64,000 nt of DNA from Dioscorea cayenensis subsp. rotundata (GCF_009730915.1 NC_052479.1:3286001-3350000), one strand, 5' to 3'. Positions 11,691-22,766 are shown, counted from the stretch's first letter. The notes: a model not told the origin generated them from the sequence alone. Numbers and translations are program-made.

Positions 11691-12920
11691 CATCAGAAGC
11701 AAAGAAACATGCACATAAGAAAACTGGTTAAAAATAAGTGTATTCTTTGTTGGTTATTGTACTTTATAAATTTAAAATTGACAAACATCACTGTCATTGA
11801 TTGAGTTGAATGATAAGGCTCATCATTTTGGCTTTCCTGCTTCTTTTTATTTCCTTTCAAAATCATTATGAGGGTGTTTGCTTGTGCATAAAATGGATGT
11901 TGTGATCAAAGTTTACTGTGTCTTGGTAACTGTCCTGCTGGAAATAGTATATTTTGCTACTCTTTACTTTCTATTAGAGCTTTCTTCATTAGTTCATTAA
12001 TTTAGCTGTCAAATGATAAGTATCAACTATTAACTATATAATAAATATGACTGTATTGATATACCTGTTCTTTTAAAAATCCGGTTGCTGAACTCACATT
12101 CATTAAACATGTGGAATGTCATACTTTTTTGTGGCTTAAGTTGTGTGCTAAGAACTATAAATAATTGGACAAGACTCAAAGTTAGCAAGATTGATGTATT
12201 ATGTTAAGGCTTCCTGATTGCCTTTTATGTAGTGACACATTAGTGGATACATGTGAAATATATAAACTTTTGCTGGTCATGGGAAATTTATTTGTTCTTT
12301 GCCACTAAACTTTCATGCCCAGGATGTCTGACCCTTTTTGGTTACTTCATTATTAGTGCCTCCTCTCTAGCGTATCAAATAATTTTTTTTGTCATCTAGC
12401 TAGAAAGTAATGTATTTTTAGTATTTTGACCATTATTTAATAGGTTTTAATTTGAAGTCAGCTACAATATTCATCATCAAGAATAACACAAATGAGATTT
12501 AATATAGCATTATATACCTAATGTTATCTTCTATTGCCAATATCAATCTAGCTTTGGAAAGTGAAAGACATGACCATGATAATTTTTGAATTATTCAAAA
12601 CTATATAATTCAAAAAGCATGGAATTTCTAGATTGAGTTGATTTAATTTTCATATTCATTTGCCTTGGAAATAGCAGGACAAGAATGTGCTTTGGCTAAT
12701 TGTAGATAGAGGAAAACAAAATGAAACAATAGAAATGACTTATCATATGCAATTTCACATTTCATTTTCAAATATTAGATTTGCAAATATTAGTAAATAT
12801 TTGAATTGCTAAAACCACAAGACAATTCTCCACTGATTTAAAGTACAAATGTTTTAGCCTTGTCTAAACATCAATGTTGAAAGTTTTACTTTGCACATAT
12901 TTTACAGTGCTTGATCAGTT

Positions 12921-14032
12921 ATGGCAAGTGATGGTGTGGCAAGTGAAGGAAGACATGAAGCTAGGGCAAAGTGGAATGAAATTCACAAGGCTCACCTAGT
13001 AAAGTTATTAGGTGAGTATAATACTCCTGCGTACCGTTCACAAAAAGGATGGACCAAAGAAGCATGGAACAAGATGGTACGCGACATGATAACCAAGTTT
13101 TCCAATCCAAGTATCACCACAAGCCAAGTCAAAGCATTAGAGCAAGAGTTGAAAAAAACCTACAAGCTTCTAAAAGGGTTTTCTGAATTAAGTGGCTTTG
13201 GATGGGATTATGAAAGACATATTGTGTCAGCTCCTGATGATGTTTGGGCACCACTACTAGAGGTATGTACGTACATAATGACTGGTTTCATTAATTACAA
13301 CCATCTAATTTGAAAAAAAATCAAACAGAGGAATAGAGATGCAAGGAAGTGGCATACTAGACCGTTTCCATATTTTATGGCATTGCAGGAGGTTTATGAG
13401 GGTAAGGATATATTTTCTAATATTTTAAATTTATAAACTTGTATTTCACTAACATATTATATATTTAAAATGTAGGGAGATATGCTGAAGGCAAACCGTC
13501 TCGTGGTATAGAAGATTATGAAGATAACTCCCAATCACCAGTGCACACCCCAAGTCCAAGTGTTTTTACTTCATACGATTCAAGGCAACAATCACCTACA
13601 CACGAGACTGAGGATGATGATATCATGCAAGTGGAACTGCCTAGTTCTCAACCACGGAATCCTCAAACTCAAAGTTCAAGCAATGAAATTCTTCGGGGAC
13701 TAAGAGATCAAGATGGACACAGAAGAAAAAGGGAGCGAAAAGGGAAAAAGCCGCAAGATTCATCATTCAATATGGACAAATACATTGCATTTCGAGAGCT
13801 CGAGAACAAAGAATATCTCGAAGTTCTCAAGGGCCATCAAGTAGTGGAAAAACACACAATAGAAGATTGCATGAAGGTGTTCAATGAAATGAGTGGCATT
13901 TTCACTGAAGAAGAAATGTTCAAAGCTACCCAAATTTTCATTAAAGATAAGAGTTATCGTGAACTCTTCTTATGTCTTCAGGAAGATCATAAAGTGCCAT
14001 GGCTCAAAATGATGTTCTCTAAAATTGAGTAG
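12921..14032 (+). CDS. Harbinger Myb/SANT-like DNA-binding protein (ORF1)
   Basis: In PIF/Harbinger elements this second protein binds the element's DNA and helps bring the transposase into the nucleus. Three exons fit GT-AG rules and phase exactly: 12921-13262, 13329-13401 and 13476-14032, giving 323 residues. Residues about 14-115 form the plant Myb/SANT-like domain: KWNEIHKAHLVKLL, a second tryptophan motif GWTKEAWNKM, then WDYERHIVSAPDDVWAPLLE, with RKWHTRPFPYF from exon 2 completing it. A polar, serine- and proline-rich linker follows, then a basic patch (HRRKRERKGKK) that could be a nuclear localisation signal. The helical C-terminus ends in PWLKMMFSKIE. The start ATG is the first codon after a likely acceptor at about 12906. 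No stop or frameshift was found, in contrast to the ruined transposase. It also resembles host genes called L10-interacting MYB domain proteins, which share this domain. Confidence 0.8.
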
Positions 14033-14109
14033 AAGATGATTATGAACTTGTTATCTTGAACTTGAATGTTTTCATAAGCACAAATTTTTTTCCCATGAAC
14101 TTGGTTTGA

Positions 14110-14478
14110 TTATGAACTTGTAATCTTGAACTTGTTAAATATACTTTTGTTGTTAAAGTTGTCATGGGAATCTTGAGCTAGAGTGTACATGAACATTGCT
14201 AGTTGCTCCTCGACTGTTGTCCGTTTTGAGTTGCAGAGGAGAGATTTTTCTCTTAAATGATCAACCAGTGCTTGAAATATATAAGGCTCCATACGAAATT
14301 CTCTTTTGCAACGTTCCTCATGACCTTGAAGAATTTCTTGTACATATGCATCACCTGTAAGGATGGATGTGTGATGTTCTACATTTCTGGAAGGTGCTAG
14401 ACATTCTCTTGACCAATTGCTAAGCATGAGTAGATCATCTTCTTCATTTTTTTCCCTCCAAAAATTTAAGGAATCCAT
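14110..14478 (-). pseudogene. Harbinger transposase, N-terminal remnant
   Basis: This 122-residue frame starts at an ATG (14476-14478). The stretch FRMEPYIFQALVDHLREKSL followed by TTVEEQLAMFMYTLAQ matches the conserved N-terminal helical region that precedes the DDE nuclease domain in plant Harbinger transposases and HARBI1-like proteins. The sequence then leaves the family (HDNFNNKSIFNKF) and stops about 80 bp after the Myb ORF's stop on the other strand. A full protein is around 400 residues, so the whole catalytic domain is missing, probably by internal deletion between the two genes. The remnant could still bind partners but cannot cut DNA. Confidence 0.75.
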
Positions 14479-14873
14479 GGTGGAACAATGGTTACAACTA
14501 TGAATTTTTTTAGTTATGTGTATAATGCAAAGGAGTCATGTTGTGTATAAATAAAGACAAATAATAACGCTATAATTATAACGACTATATTTACAACGGC
14601 TATATTTTAATGGCTATTTTTCAAATTTTAATTACCAACGGTTATAACCCAACGGGTATATTTATTATGTAGTAATTATTTATTATGCAAAACAAATACT
14701 CATTATGTAAGAAAAAAATATGTGATAATTTTTGTAATATTTTTTTTATTTTGTTACCCAAACACCCATTCTATAGGAATAAAATATGACATAATTTCTG
14801 TAATAATTACTTGCAATTCCTGCATAATAAAATTATGCCATATTTTTTTATCTTGCATCCAAACAGGCGCTGA

Positions 14874-15019
14874 ATGTTGTCTCTCGCCATTGATCTTCTC
14901 ATTGCCTCGGGATGGGGATCGAGATCTGGGATCGGAGAAGAGAACAAGCAACGAGGCTTCTTAGGTTCTGCCAGGGTGGTGACGGCGGCAGAAGCCATAT
15001 ACATCGTCACCACCACCAC
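14874..15019 (-). other. Possible gene remnant beside the Harbinger insertion
   Basis: Reading on the minus strand from an ATG near 15007, an open, relatively GC-rich frame gives MASAAVTTLAEPKKPR and continues to MARDNI exactly at the Harbinger right end. Purine-rich sequence lies upstream on the minus strand, as in many 5' leaders. If it was an exon, the element landed in or just after it. Joining the left flank at 9541 gives a stop almost at once. I do not recognise the protein and the coding call is weak. Confidence 0.2.
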
Positions 15020-15083
15020 TACGCTGTCCTTTGTCTTCGTGGTACTGTTTGGAGAAAGAAAGAGAGAGTGGGAGAGGAACTAA

Positions 15084-15777
15084 TAGAGCCGAAGGACCAT
15101 TGTCAGACTCCTTTTTTCTTCCTTCTCAGTCTCTCCTCCTTCTCTTTTTTTTTCTCTGTCTCTCTTATTTTTTTTCTCCCTCTGTTCTCCCCGTTTTTTT
15201 TTCTCTTCTTTTTTTTACAAATCCTCAACTTCCCCCCCTAAAATCCACAACCTCCGAGAGATTTTTTCTTATTCCTTTTTTTTTTTAATTTCAAATTTTA
15301 TTTCAAAATCCCTTCTTATCCATTTCTTTTTATTTCTTTTTATTCTCACTCATTTTTAAATTTTTGATTTAAATTTATTTTATTATTTTTTTCACGTGAC
15401 AATTTGTGGCGACGCGTTTTTTTAAAAATCATTTTTAGCCTTCATATATCTTTTTTTATTTGATCTATTTTTTCTTCTATTTCTTCTTTTTTTTAAGTCT
15501 ATATAAACAGTATAAAACGGACCAAATATATCTCCTTATCACGAGTTTAGTAAAGAAAGACAAACATATATTTATTAAAATAAAATCTAAATAAAATTTA
15601 ATTTTTAAAAATTAATTAGAGGGTTTATTTTAAAATTTCACTTTAGACCCCTAGTTAACTTAAATCGCTTAGACTATTTCGTTGTTGTGCCACGTATTAC
15701 GGGCCCGTGGGCAGCATGACCTGGTTTACACGTTGATTGATATATATATGCATGCCAATTAATTAATAGTATGTGGC
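15084..15777. other. Pyrimidine-rich then AT-rich spacer
   Basis: About 15100-15290 is almost pure pyrimidine on the plus strand, and the rest is AT-rich. The ORFs there are low-complexity phenylalanine and serine runs. No feature is supported. Confidence 0.5.
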
Positions 15778-15988
15778 CATTTTATTAGGGATGGCAACGG
15801 GTAGGGTATGAGTATGGTATGTCAAAACTATTATCTGTACCCGTAATCCCCTACCCTATATCCATACCCTTACCCGTACCCTCTAGAGTAAAAGAAGTCA
15901 TACCCTTACCTTTACCCGTAAGATATGGGTATACCCACGGGTACCCGCTTGCCCATTGTTCAAATTACCGAATTAAATTTAAATTTAA

Positions 15989-16018
<30 letters not shown>
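15989..16018. repeat. (AAT)n microsatellite
   Basis: About ten perfect AAT units lie in the left part of the hAT element. Confidence 0.9.
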
Positions 16019-16019
<1 letters not shown>

Positions 16020-16416
16020 CCATTACAATACAATGTTTAAATGCATGTCCATAAATTCAAAATTAAAATTTAATACATATTTATTTATCTTAAATCATAT
16101 AATCACATAAAAATTATATGTAGCAAATTGATTTATATAAAATAACAAGTTGATTGATTTTCATTAGCATCTATTTAGGACTCAACGGTAACTCTACCTT
16201 CATTGCTTAAGTTTAACTATCTTAGTTTTTGCTTTAAATTTTTTCATATATCTACTATTTAGATTTTGAATTGAAGTGCAACTATAAATTAAGTAATTCT
16301 TATAAGTTTATAAATTAATTGATTAATTTATATATCCAATTGATATTTTAATAGGATCTTATTTTTGATGATGTTGTTATAATTTATAGAATTAATAATT
16401 ATGACATTATTTTTTA

Positions 16417-16641
16417 GAGGACCATTCCTCCATGGACGTCCATAGATAAATGGACGTCCATTATCAACCATTGGATCTCAATCCAACTGCCAACATTGAT
16501 GAACAATAGTTTTATAGTAATTACTGTTTGGAACAGTAATTACTATCCATCAACGTCGGCTGTTGGATCATGATCCAATGGCTAATAATTGGACGTCCAT
16601 AGAATTCTTTTCTATGGACGTCCATAGAAGATGTATTGTCC
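16417..16641. mobile_element. Small foldback MITE nested in the hAT element
   Basis: Its ends share GGAC-AT and the self-palindrome CTATGGACGTCCATAG (exact at 16612-16627, near-exact on the left), each followed inward by another TGGACGTCCA. Further in, CCATTGGATC mirrors GATCCAATGG, so almost the whole 225 bp can fold back. ATTTTTTA occurs at both edges (16409-16416 and 16642-16649), a possible 8-bp duplication but in low-complexity DNA. The superfamily is uncertain. Confidence 0.65.
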
Positions 16642-16827
16642 ATTTTTTATATTTGTTTTACAATGTTTAATTTTTTTTAATTTAATTATGATTCTTAATA
16701 TATATCTATATATATATATATCCAAAATTGAATTTTGATAATATTATGCTTTATTAGATATAAATATAAAAATTAAATAAAATTCAAAATAATATTTTAA
16801 GAGAAAATTTAAAGTGTTATTTTCAAT

Positions 16828-17385
16828 GAGTAATGATATTTTTACAGAATAGATTTCCGAATAGGTTTCCCGAATGACGTGGATGTTAAGTTGGCATCCA
16901 TGTCAGCATCCACATCATTATTTCTTTATTTTTTTAAAAAAAATTTAATTTCTCTTTATTATCTAAATCCGAAATTTAAACATTTAATCGTAAAAGATAA
17001 ACATGTAAATGATAAACCGAAAACGCCTCCCTAAACCATAAACTAGAAATCACAAACCCCCGCAGGGGATTTGTGATTTCTTGTTTAGGGTTTAGGGCAT
17101 TGGATTTATGGACTAGGGTTTAGGGTTTAGGATTTAGGGTTTATGGTTTAGTATTTATTATTTAGGGTTTAAAATTTTAGATTTTTAGGTTATAAATTTT
17201 GTAGTATTTGGGTTTATAATTTTAGATATAGCTTTATAATTTTTTTTAATTTTAAGTATTTAAGAATTTTTAAAGTTCAAATTTGAAGTTTATATAAAAA
17301 AAATAATGACGTGAATGAGGATGTGGATGACAAATTGGACATTCATGTCATTCGGGAAACCTATTCGGTAAAAATAGCATCGCTC
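16828..17385. mobile_element. Mutator-type MITE nested in the hAT element
   Basis: The left end GAGTAATGATATTTTTAC and the reverse complement of the right end GAGCGATGCTATTTTTAC match well. Both continue into CGAATAGGTTTCCCGAATGA and then the mirrored CATCCAC words. TTTTCAA stands directly outside both ends (16820-16826 and 17386-17392), an imperfect long duplication. The GAGTAATG terminus is shared with the 2473-2977 element, suggesting one family of ends. The centre holds telomere-like repeats. No coding sequence. Confidence 0.7.
17029..17175. repeat. Telomere-like TTTAGGG repeats with a long hairpin
   Basis: CCCTAAACC and AGAAATCACAAACCCC form the left arm, and GGGG, TTTGTGATTTCT and GTTTAGGGTTTAGGG the right arm (17029-17097). 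The loop is CGCA, with a one-base bulge and a few mismatches. Perfect and one-mismatch TTTAGGG units continue to about 17170. It lies inside the nested Mutator-type MITE, so this is interstitial and not a chromosome end. Confidence 0.75.
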
Positions 17386-18030
17386 TTTTCAAATTAATCA
17401 CCATGAAAATGGATTTTTGGTAAATTACTAAATTATGAAAAAATATTTAGCCTAATAAAAAATTATATATATATTTATAAGGGTAAGGGTACGGGTATGG
17501 GTAAAACCCATACCCACTTCAACGGGTAAGGGTATGGGTAAGTGTACGGGTAGGGTAGGGTAGGGGCATACTCTTACATGACCTGTACCTACTCAAATAA
17601 TAACGGGTAATACCCGTACCCGTACCGGGTCAAAGAGGGTATTACCCTCTTTGATCATTACGGGCACGGGTATACCTGTCAGGTAGGGTATAAATTGCAA
17701 TCTCTACATTTTATGCTCATCAAAATATTGGAAAAGTCTAAAAGCGGTGCAAGTTAAAATCTTATTGACATGCTTTTCTCATTATATTGTAAATCAATAT
17801 CTTGGTTTGTTTTAAATTTTACTTATTTATTTTTAATTATTTCAATAGTGTGAGGAGTGAGAACTCATGTTTTGTACAGGTCGAGCAAATTAATGATTTT
17901 GATTTGAAATGAGTGGAATTCGAAAAAGAGGGAGCCACTATGGAGAAAGATACCAATGATATATTAGTTTATTTATACACCGAATTTAGGTATGGTGCTT
18001 ATTTGGAAGAAAATCTAAAATTGAATCTTA

Positions 18031-18842
18031 GGGTGTGTTTGGATGACATCAATGATTACCCTTTGTAGGGTAATCATTGATTACACATTCCCATTGATGT
18101 GTTTGGATAACACATAGGAGTAATGATTACCCTCTTTTATTACCTCTTGGAGGGTAATCACCATTTTGGGGGGAATGGAGAAGAGAGAGAAGGGAATGGG
18201 TGTCAAATATCTATTTTACCCCTCTCTCTATATATATATATATTTAAACATTACATTAATTAACATAAATTACTTAATTTAGATATTTAATCCTAATAAT
18301 TAAAGTAAATTATATTTTTTTATCTATAATAATATATTTGAATAAATAAAAATAAGTAATTTAAATAACTATTATAATAATTAAAATAAGCAATAATATT
18401 TAAAATATTTATCATGTTTAGTTTTTTTAAAATAAAAGATTTTATTTAATTTAATTGATAATCTTAATATTAAAATAAATAATTATATTTTAAACAATTC
18501 AAATAAATATAAACATTAATTTATCATTATATATATATTTTTTAAAATGAGAAATTTATTTAATTTAAAATATTAATTATATTACTAAAATAATTAATTA
18601 ACTTAATTAATGAGAATATTAATAATTGAAAACATTAATGTGTCATTAAATATATATATATATATATATTACAAGAAATGCATAAAAGTAATTGTCTTAC
18701 ATATTCTCCACTTACTTTTTACATCCAAATGCATAACCTTCCTAACCAAACACAGTTTTCATTCCTATCCCCTCCCCATTACCCCCATTCCCATTTCTCT
18801 CTTCATTACCCTTCATTCCTATTCCGTCATCCAAACGCACCC
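18031..18842. mobile_element. PIF/Harbinger (Tourist-like) MITE
   Basis: The 17-bp ends GGGTGTGTTTGGATGAC and GGGTGCGTTTGGATGAC (reverse complement of the right end) differ at one base. TTA flanks them at 18028-18030 and 18843-18845, the standard Harbinger target. The subterminal parts carry mirrored GGTAATCA/TTACCC and GGGAATGG/CCATTCCC words, and the centre is AT-rich with a TA run near 18650. It has no transposase gene. Confidence 0.9.
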
Positions 18843-18923
18843 TTAATGTCTATGCAAGGTGAAGGATTAACTCTATACTTTTCCATATCCCTAAACTCCC
18901 CATAAATAAAGGCATTTGTCATC

Positions 18924-18926
<3 letters not shown>

Positions 18927-18970
<44 letters not shown>
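18927..18970. repeat. (AAT)n microsatellite
   Basis: About fourteen perfect units are present. The plus-strand frame over it is a poly-isoleucine artefact. Confidence 0.9.
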
Positions 18971-18975
<5 letters not shown>

Positions 18976-20199
18976 GTTTGTAGAGGGATTACAACTAAGA
19001 AATTCTACTTTCTGTTTTTTAGAACAACTATTCATTCCATTTCTTTCCAAGTGTTTTTAGGGCTTTCGTTATATAATTTTGAAATAACATGGCTAAAAAT
19101 CACATATTTATTATAATGTTATGCAACGAAAAATCAGAGAAAATTGAATCTAGCTAGCAGAGAATCATGATACTACATAATTCTCCACCCCAAGGGGTAT
19201 GTATGTAAAAACAACACAACAAGCATATTTTTATTTGAAGTAATGTGTTTGGTTTTAATAAGGAGTTAAAATAAATAATTTTGCAAATTGCAATAGATGC
19301 CAGTGGCTTTTAACCTTTATTTTTATATGTAAATAAAATTAAAAAGAAAATTATTGAGGTAATTGTTTATATTGATTTTTATAAATTTAAAAAAATGATA
19401 TTATACAATTAAAAAAATTAAATTCAAATTTTAAAATTTTAAAATAATTAAATTTAAAAAATAAAAATAAAAAATAAAAAAGTCTCGATCTCCCGTAACG
19501 CGTGTGGGGATGCAAACTCATCATTAAAAAAATGAGAGGAAAAGAAAAGAAAAAATCAAAGAGGAGAAAAAAAATAGAAATGCTCGAAAGAAAAAAAAAA
19601 GGGAGAAGAGATGTAAGAGAAAAAATCATACTGGGAGAAAAGGAGCTAGAGAAGATAAGGATCATATTGAAAAGCAAAAAAAAGAGGGGGACAAAAAGAG
19701 AAGTAGAAGATCGAGTAAAAAAAAAAATCAATGAAAATACTTTGTCGTCAATAAGATCGAGTTTTCCCCCTCTTTTATTTCCTAGGTGTATACCTTATCA
19801 ATTTGGCATTACTTTTATTTTAATCTCAAAATACTCCATGAAAATTTCATTCAATCATTTCCGCTCCATGTGATTTAATTTGTTTGATATTTATCAAATA
19901 ATGACATGTTTGAATTATTAGTTTTGAGAATATAATATCGTGATGCCCCAGAGAAACTAATATATATCATGTTATCTAATTTATTTATTTTTATCTGCCT
20001 CACTTTTTAGTTTAAGAATGTAATTTTTTGCTTTATGTAGTGTATAAGCCATGCTAATATATCGTGCTTGTGTGATTTCAATCTCTCAATTTTACTCCAA
20101 AACTAATTGAAAATGACGGAACATAGTGAATAGAGAAATGTAAGAGGATATGTTTGCAAAACCTATGAAAAATATGAAATAGTGGAGAGGTCGAGGATG
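18971..20199. other. AT-rich intergenic DNA with a purine-rich block
   Basis: About 19530-19730 is nearly pure purine on the plus strand, which opens long lysine- and glutamate-rich frames on one side and phenylalanine/serine-rich frames on the other. These are composition effects. I see nothing else. Confidence 0.55.
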
Positions 20200-20208
20200 T
20201 ATCTATAA

Positions 20209-20465
20209 GATAGAATACCCTATTTAATCCTTGTATTATATGAAATGTGCCCCTTTGGTCCTTGTCGTTTAATTTGCCTATGGTAAAATCAGGTCCTCTA
20301 AGTAATGATCCATTTATTCTCCATCCACGGATGCTGATGTGTCATTTGTGATAGATAAAATATTATTAAAAAATTACTCAAGTGGATTAAAAAATACTTT
20401 TAAAAAACGGATTCGGGTTGGTCCGAATCAGACCCGGATCCGATACCCAAATTTAACATTCTACC
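20209..20465 (+). repeat. Left terminal inverted repeat of the MULE
   Basis: It is about 75-85 percent similar by eye to the reverse complement of 28828-29101. A 25-30 bp segment present in the right copy (about 28996-29025) is missing here. Similarity fades after ATACCCAAATTTAACATTC. Confidence 0.85.
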
Positions 20466-21253
20466 TCCTTTATTCTTTCACTCACAATTGCATTACAATT
20501 CCAGGTTCCTATAATAACATCGTTACCGCGCACACTGAATGCTACCACCGCCAGCATTAAAGAATAGGATCAAGACGTTGTTATCTCTGTAGGGTATTTC
20601 TACCATCTTTCGAAGTTCCCATGAATCAATTCTCTTGCTAATACACACAGTTCTCTTTGTAGGGTACTTCTGCCATCTAAGCAATTTCAATCTTCACACA
20701 ATCCCTAGTATTTTTCACTAGCCCAAGTAGCCCTCTATGGAATAGAGAGGCAAGCTTGAGGTAAATGTGATTTTAACAATGTAGTCTCGTGGTTATAGTT
20801 TAATTAAAATCCAATAGCTTGATGTATTTATTTAACATCATCTCTGTGATCAGCAAACTTTAGTGATCTGCAAGCTTTAATTTGACTTCATTATTATGTT
20901 ATAGCTAGGCTAATGTAACTGTTTTTAACTAATATTTTACATGTATTTGGGTAATGACATTGGCAATACAAGGTGTAGTAAAAGTAGAAGAATGGTTTGT
21001 GGTTAGATTAATAGTTTTATTTTAAGCTATTAGTAGTTTAATTACATGGCCATGGGTTAATTTTTATATGGCACTTCTACATTCATGTTTCATAACATAG
21101 TCATTTATATGTGATATGTTCTATAATTAGAATCATGCATTTGATTGCATCCATTTCACATGCCGTGAATTGTAAACTAATACTGCAGTTCATTTGTGTT
21201 TGTGATAGATTTCGAATTACATCAATATCTTATGGCATGATCAAATTCATGTG

Positions 21254-22277
21254 TGTTAGTGCAACTGCACTATAATTGGCATGATTTGACACCGAGTCAA
21301 GATGACGTGACAACCTGTGTGATGTGGCAATGTTGATGACATGGAAAAAAACATGGTAACATGGCAAGGAGTCTTGACTTAGAGGCAAATATCTTGAAGA
21401 TCTTAAAGAAGCTATTTTTGGCAATGTATTACAACTTGAAGATAAGATCATATCAAGACCATATTTAGGGAGATTTGATTGAAGACTAAATATGGATGGA
21501 GGTTAATTGAAGAAATACCTATCAATGGTATGATTGAAGACTATTGATGGTATGATTTGAAAAAACCTTAATGAGGATGATTGAATACTATTAAGGGCAA
21601 GATTTGAAGACATGCCCATTGTTGACATGATTGAGATGATTGATTGAAGATCTTTCTTGGGAAGATTTGAAGGCCAAACTTGGATGAATTGAAGATCAAG
21701 TTTGGTAAGTTTCATGAAGACGCACAAAGGACGTGCGCCCCTTGCGAGGGGGCTGCGTGATGAGAAACTGACTCGGACTAAGCATGACTAAGAGGTTGAT
21801 GGGTCTTGAGATCATTCGCAATGTAACCAGAACACAGTCAAGTTAACAGTCAGGGCCATGTTGCAATTTATGTTACAACAAAAGTTGCAATAACTAATTT
21901 CGGAAGGTTTTTAAATTAGTAGCCACGGAGATTCTGAAAGAGGTATGTGCTATATTTGGAATGTTGAGGCGTTTATATAAGCTACCTTCCTATGAGATTG
22001 GGGGTACAACCGGAGCTAGAGAGAGTGTGTGCACTAGACAATCTAGAGATGGTAATTATCTTTATTTGTGAGAGTGAATGTCAAAGTGTTTGTACTCATG
22101 TATTTTTACCTCTTTTAGTGGATTGTTTATCTCTGGGCTTGACTCCCCAGACGTAGGCGAGTTGGCGCCCAACTGGGTTACTAATTTCGTGTGTCTCCTT
22201 TTTGTTTAGTTTGTGTGAGATTTCTATGAGTGTTTGAGTGTTCTGTAAACCCACAAATCATATCGGCGGAACTAACA
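21254..22277 (+). mobile_element. Solo LTR of a retrotransposon, probably Copia type
   Basis: The 1024-bp unit begins TGTTAG and ends CTAACA, a perfect 6-bp inverted end, and is bounded by the 5-bp duplication ATGTG at 21249-21253 and 22278-22282. TATATAAG near 21972 fits a TATA box, and the region after it resembles an R-U5 zone (CTTGACTCCCCAGACGTAGG). No internal retroviral-type genes or second LTR follow, so it is what remains after recombination between two LTRs. Copia assignment is inferred from the TGTTA...TAACA ends. Confidence 0.85.
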
Positions 22278-22539
22278 ATGTGGATTATATGTTTGCAAAT
22301 ATTTATAAATATTGCAAGACATAAAACAATACATGAGGTGTAAATCATCCCATAGTTGTGTTTGGACCGCAATTAGTTTGCAGATATTTAGCATATGTTT
22401 AGCTTCAAAAATAATACCAATGTCTTTGAGTTTTTGGTATCTTAGATTTCTATGATGTGCAACATAGGATGTCCAATTGAAAAGAGTTTATTATTAACTA
22501 TCATCATGGTGGATTATTGAGAAAAAAAAAAAAGGGAAA

Positions 22540-22766
22540 TTCAATATGTCAATGGGAAGACTACTGAATTTTCTGTTGATCCAGATAAATTATGTTACTG
22601 GGATATGTTGGGAGATGTTAATGAGTTAGGATATGACATTGAAAAGTCATTTGAATTGTTGTATATGGACAATGGGAGGGCATTGAAAAGAATATGTAAT
22701 TATCAAAGGATTACAGACCTTTGTGATTAATTATATAAGACTTGGATAGTGGGCATCTTTGTAAAA
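22540..22766 (+). pseudogene. MULE transposase, N-terminal exon fragment
   Basis: The frame reads VDPDKLCYWDMLGDVNELGY, DIEKSFELLYMDNGRALKRI, then LYKTWIVGIFVK. This is the conserved region that opens many plant MULE transposases. It has a stop (TGATTAA near 22726) and is cut at 22766 by the insertion that begins with TTATCACGCC; the rest resumes after 24910. Confidence 0.7.

Larger units (their letters stand above)
9545..14870. mobile_element. PIF/Harbinger DNA transposon, 5.3 kb, transposase-deficient
   Basis: The termini are GGCCCTGTTTGGAT and (reverse complement of the right end) GCGCCTGTTTGGAT, 12 of 14 identical. Weaker similarity extends inward, with TGGGTGTTTGGGTA on the left mirrored by TTACCCAAACACCCA on the right. 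TGA flanks both sides (9542-9544 and 14871-14873), the 3-bp duplication size of this superfamily. Inside lie its two classical genes, a Myb/SANT protein on the plus strand and a transposase on the minus strand. Both read toward the middle of the right half and converge. The transposase has lost its catalytic part, so the element cannot move unaided. An antisense MYB-CC gene fragment sits in the long 5' intron of the Myb gene. Confidence 0.85.
15786..17706. mobile_element. Non-autonomous hAT element containing nested insertions
   Basis: The ends TAGGGATGGCAA and (reverse complement) TAGAGATTGCAA match at 10 of 12 positions. A perfect 8-bp duplication, CATTTTAT, flanks it at 15778-15785 and 17707-17714. 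Both subterminal zones (about 15790-15965 and 17480-17695) are packed with GGGTA/TACCC words in both orientations, the likely transposase-binding repeats. No transposase is encoded. The interior carries two later elements (16417-16641 and 16828-17385). Without them the element would be about 1.1 kb. Confidence 0.85.

Noticed and set aside
19387..19873. Long frames on both strands (lysine/glutamate-rich and phenylalanine/serine-rich)
   Set aside because: They arise from a nearly pure purine tract; there is no domain, splice context or conserved motif.
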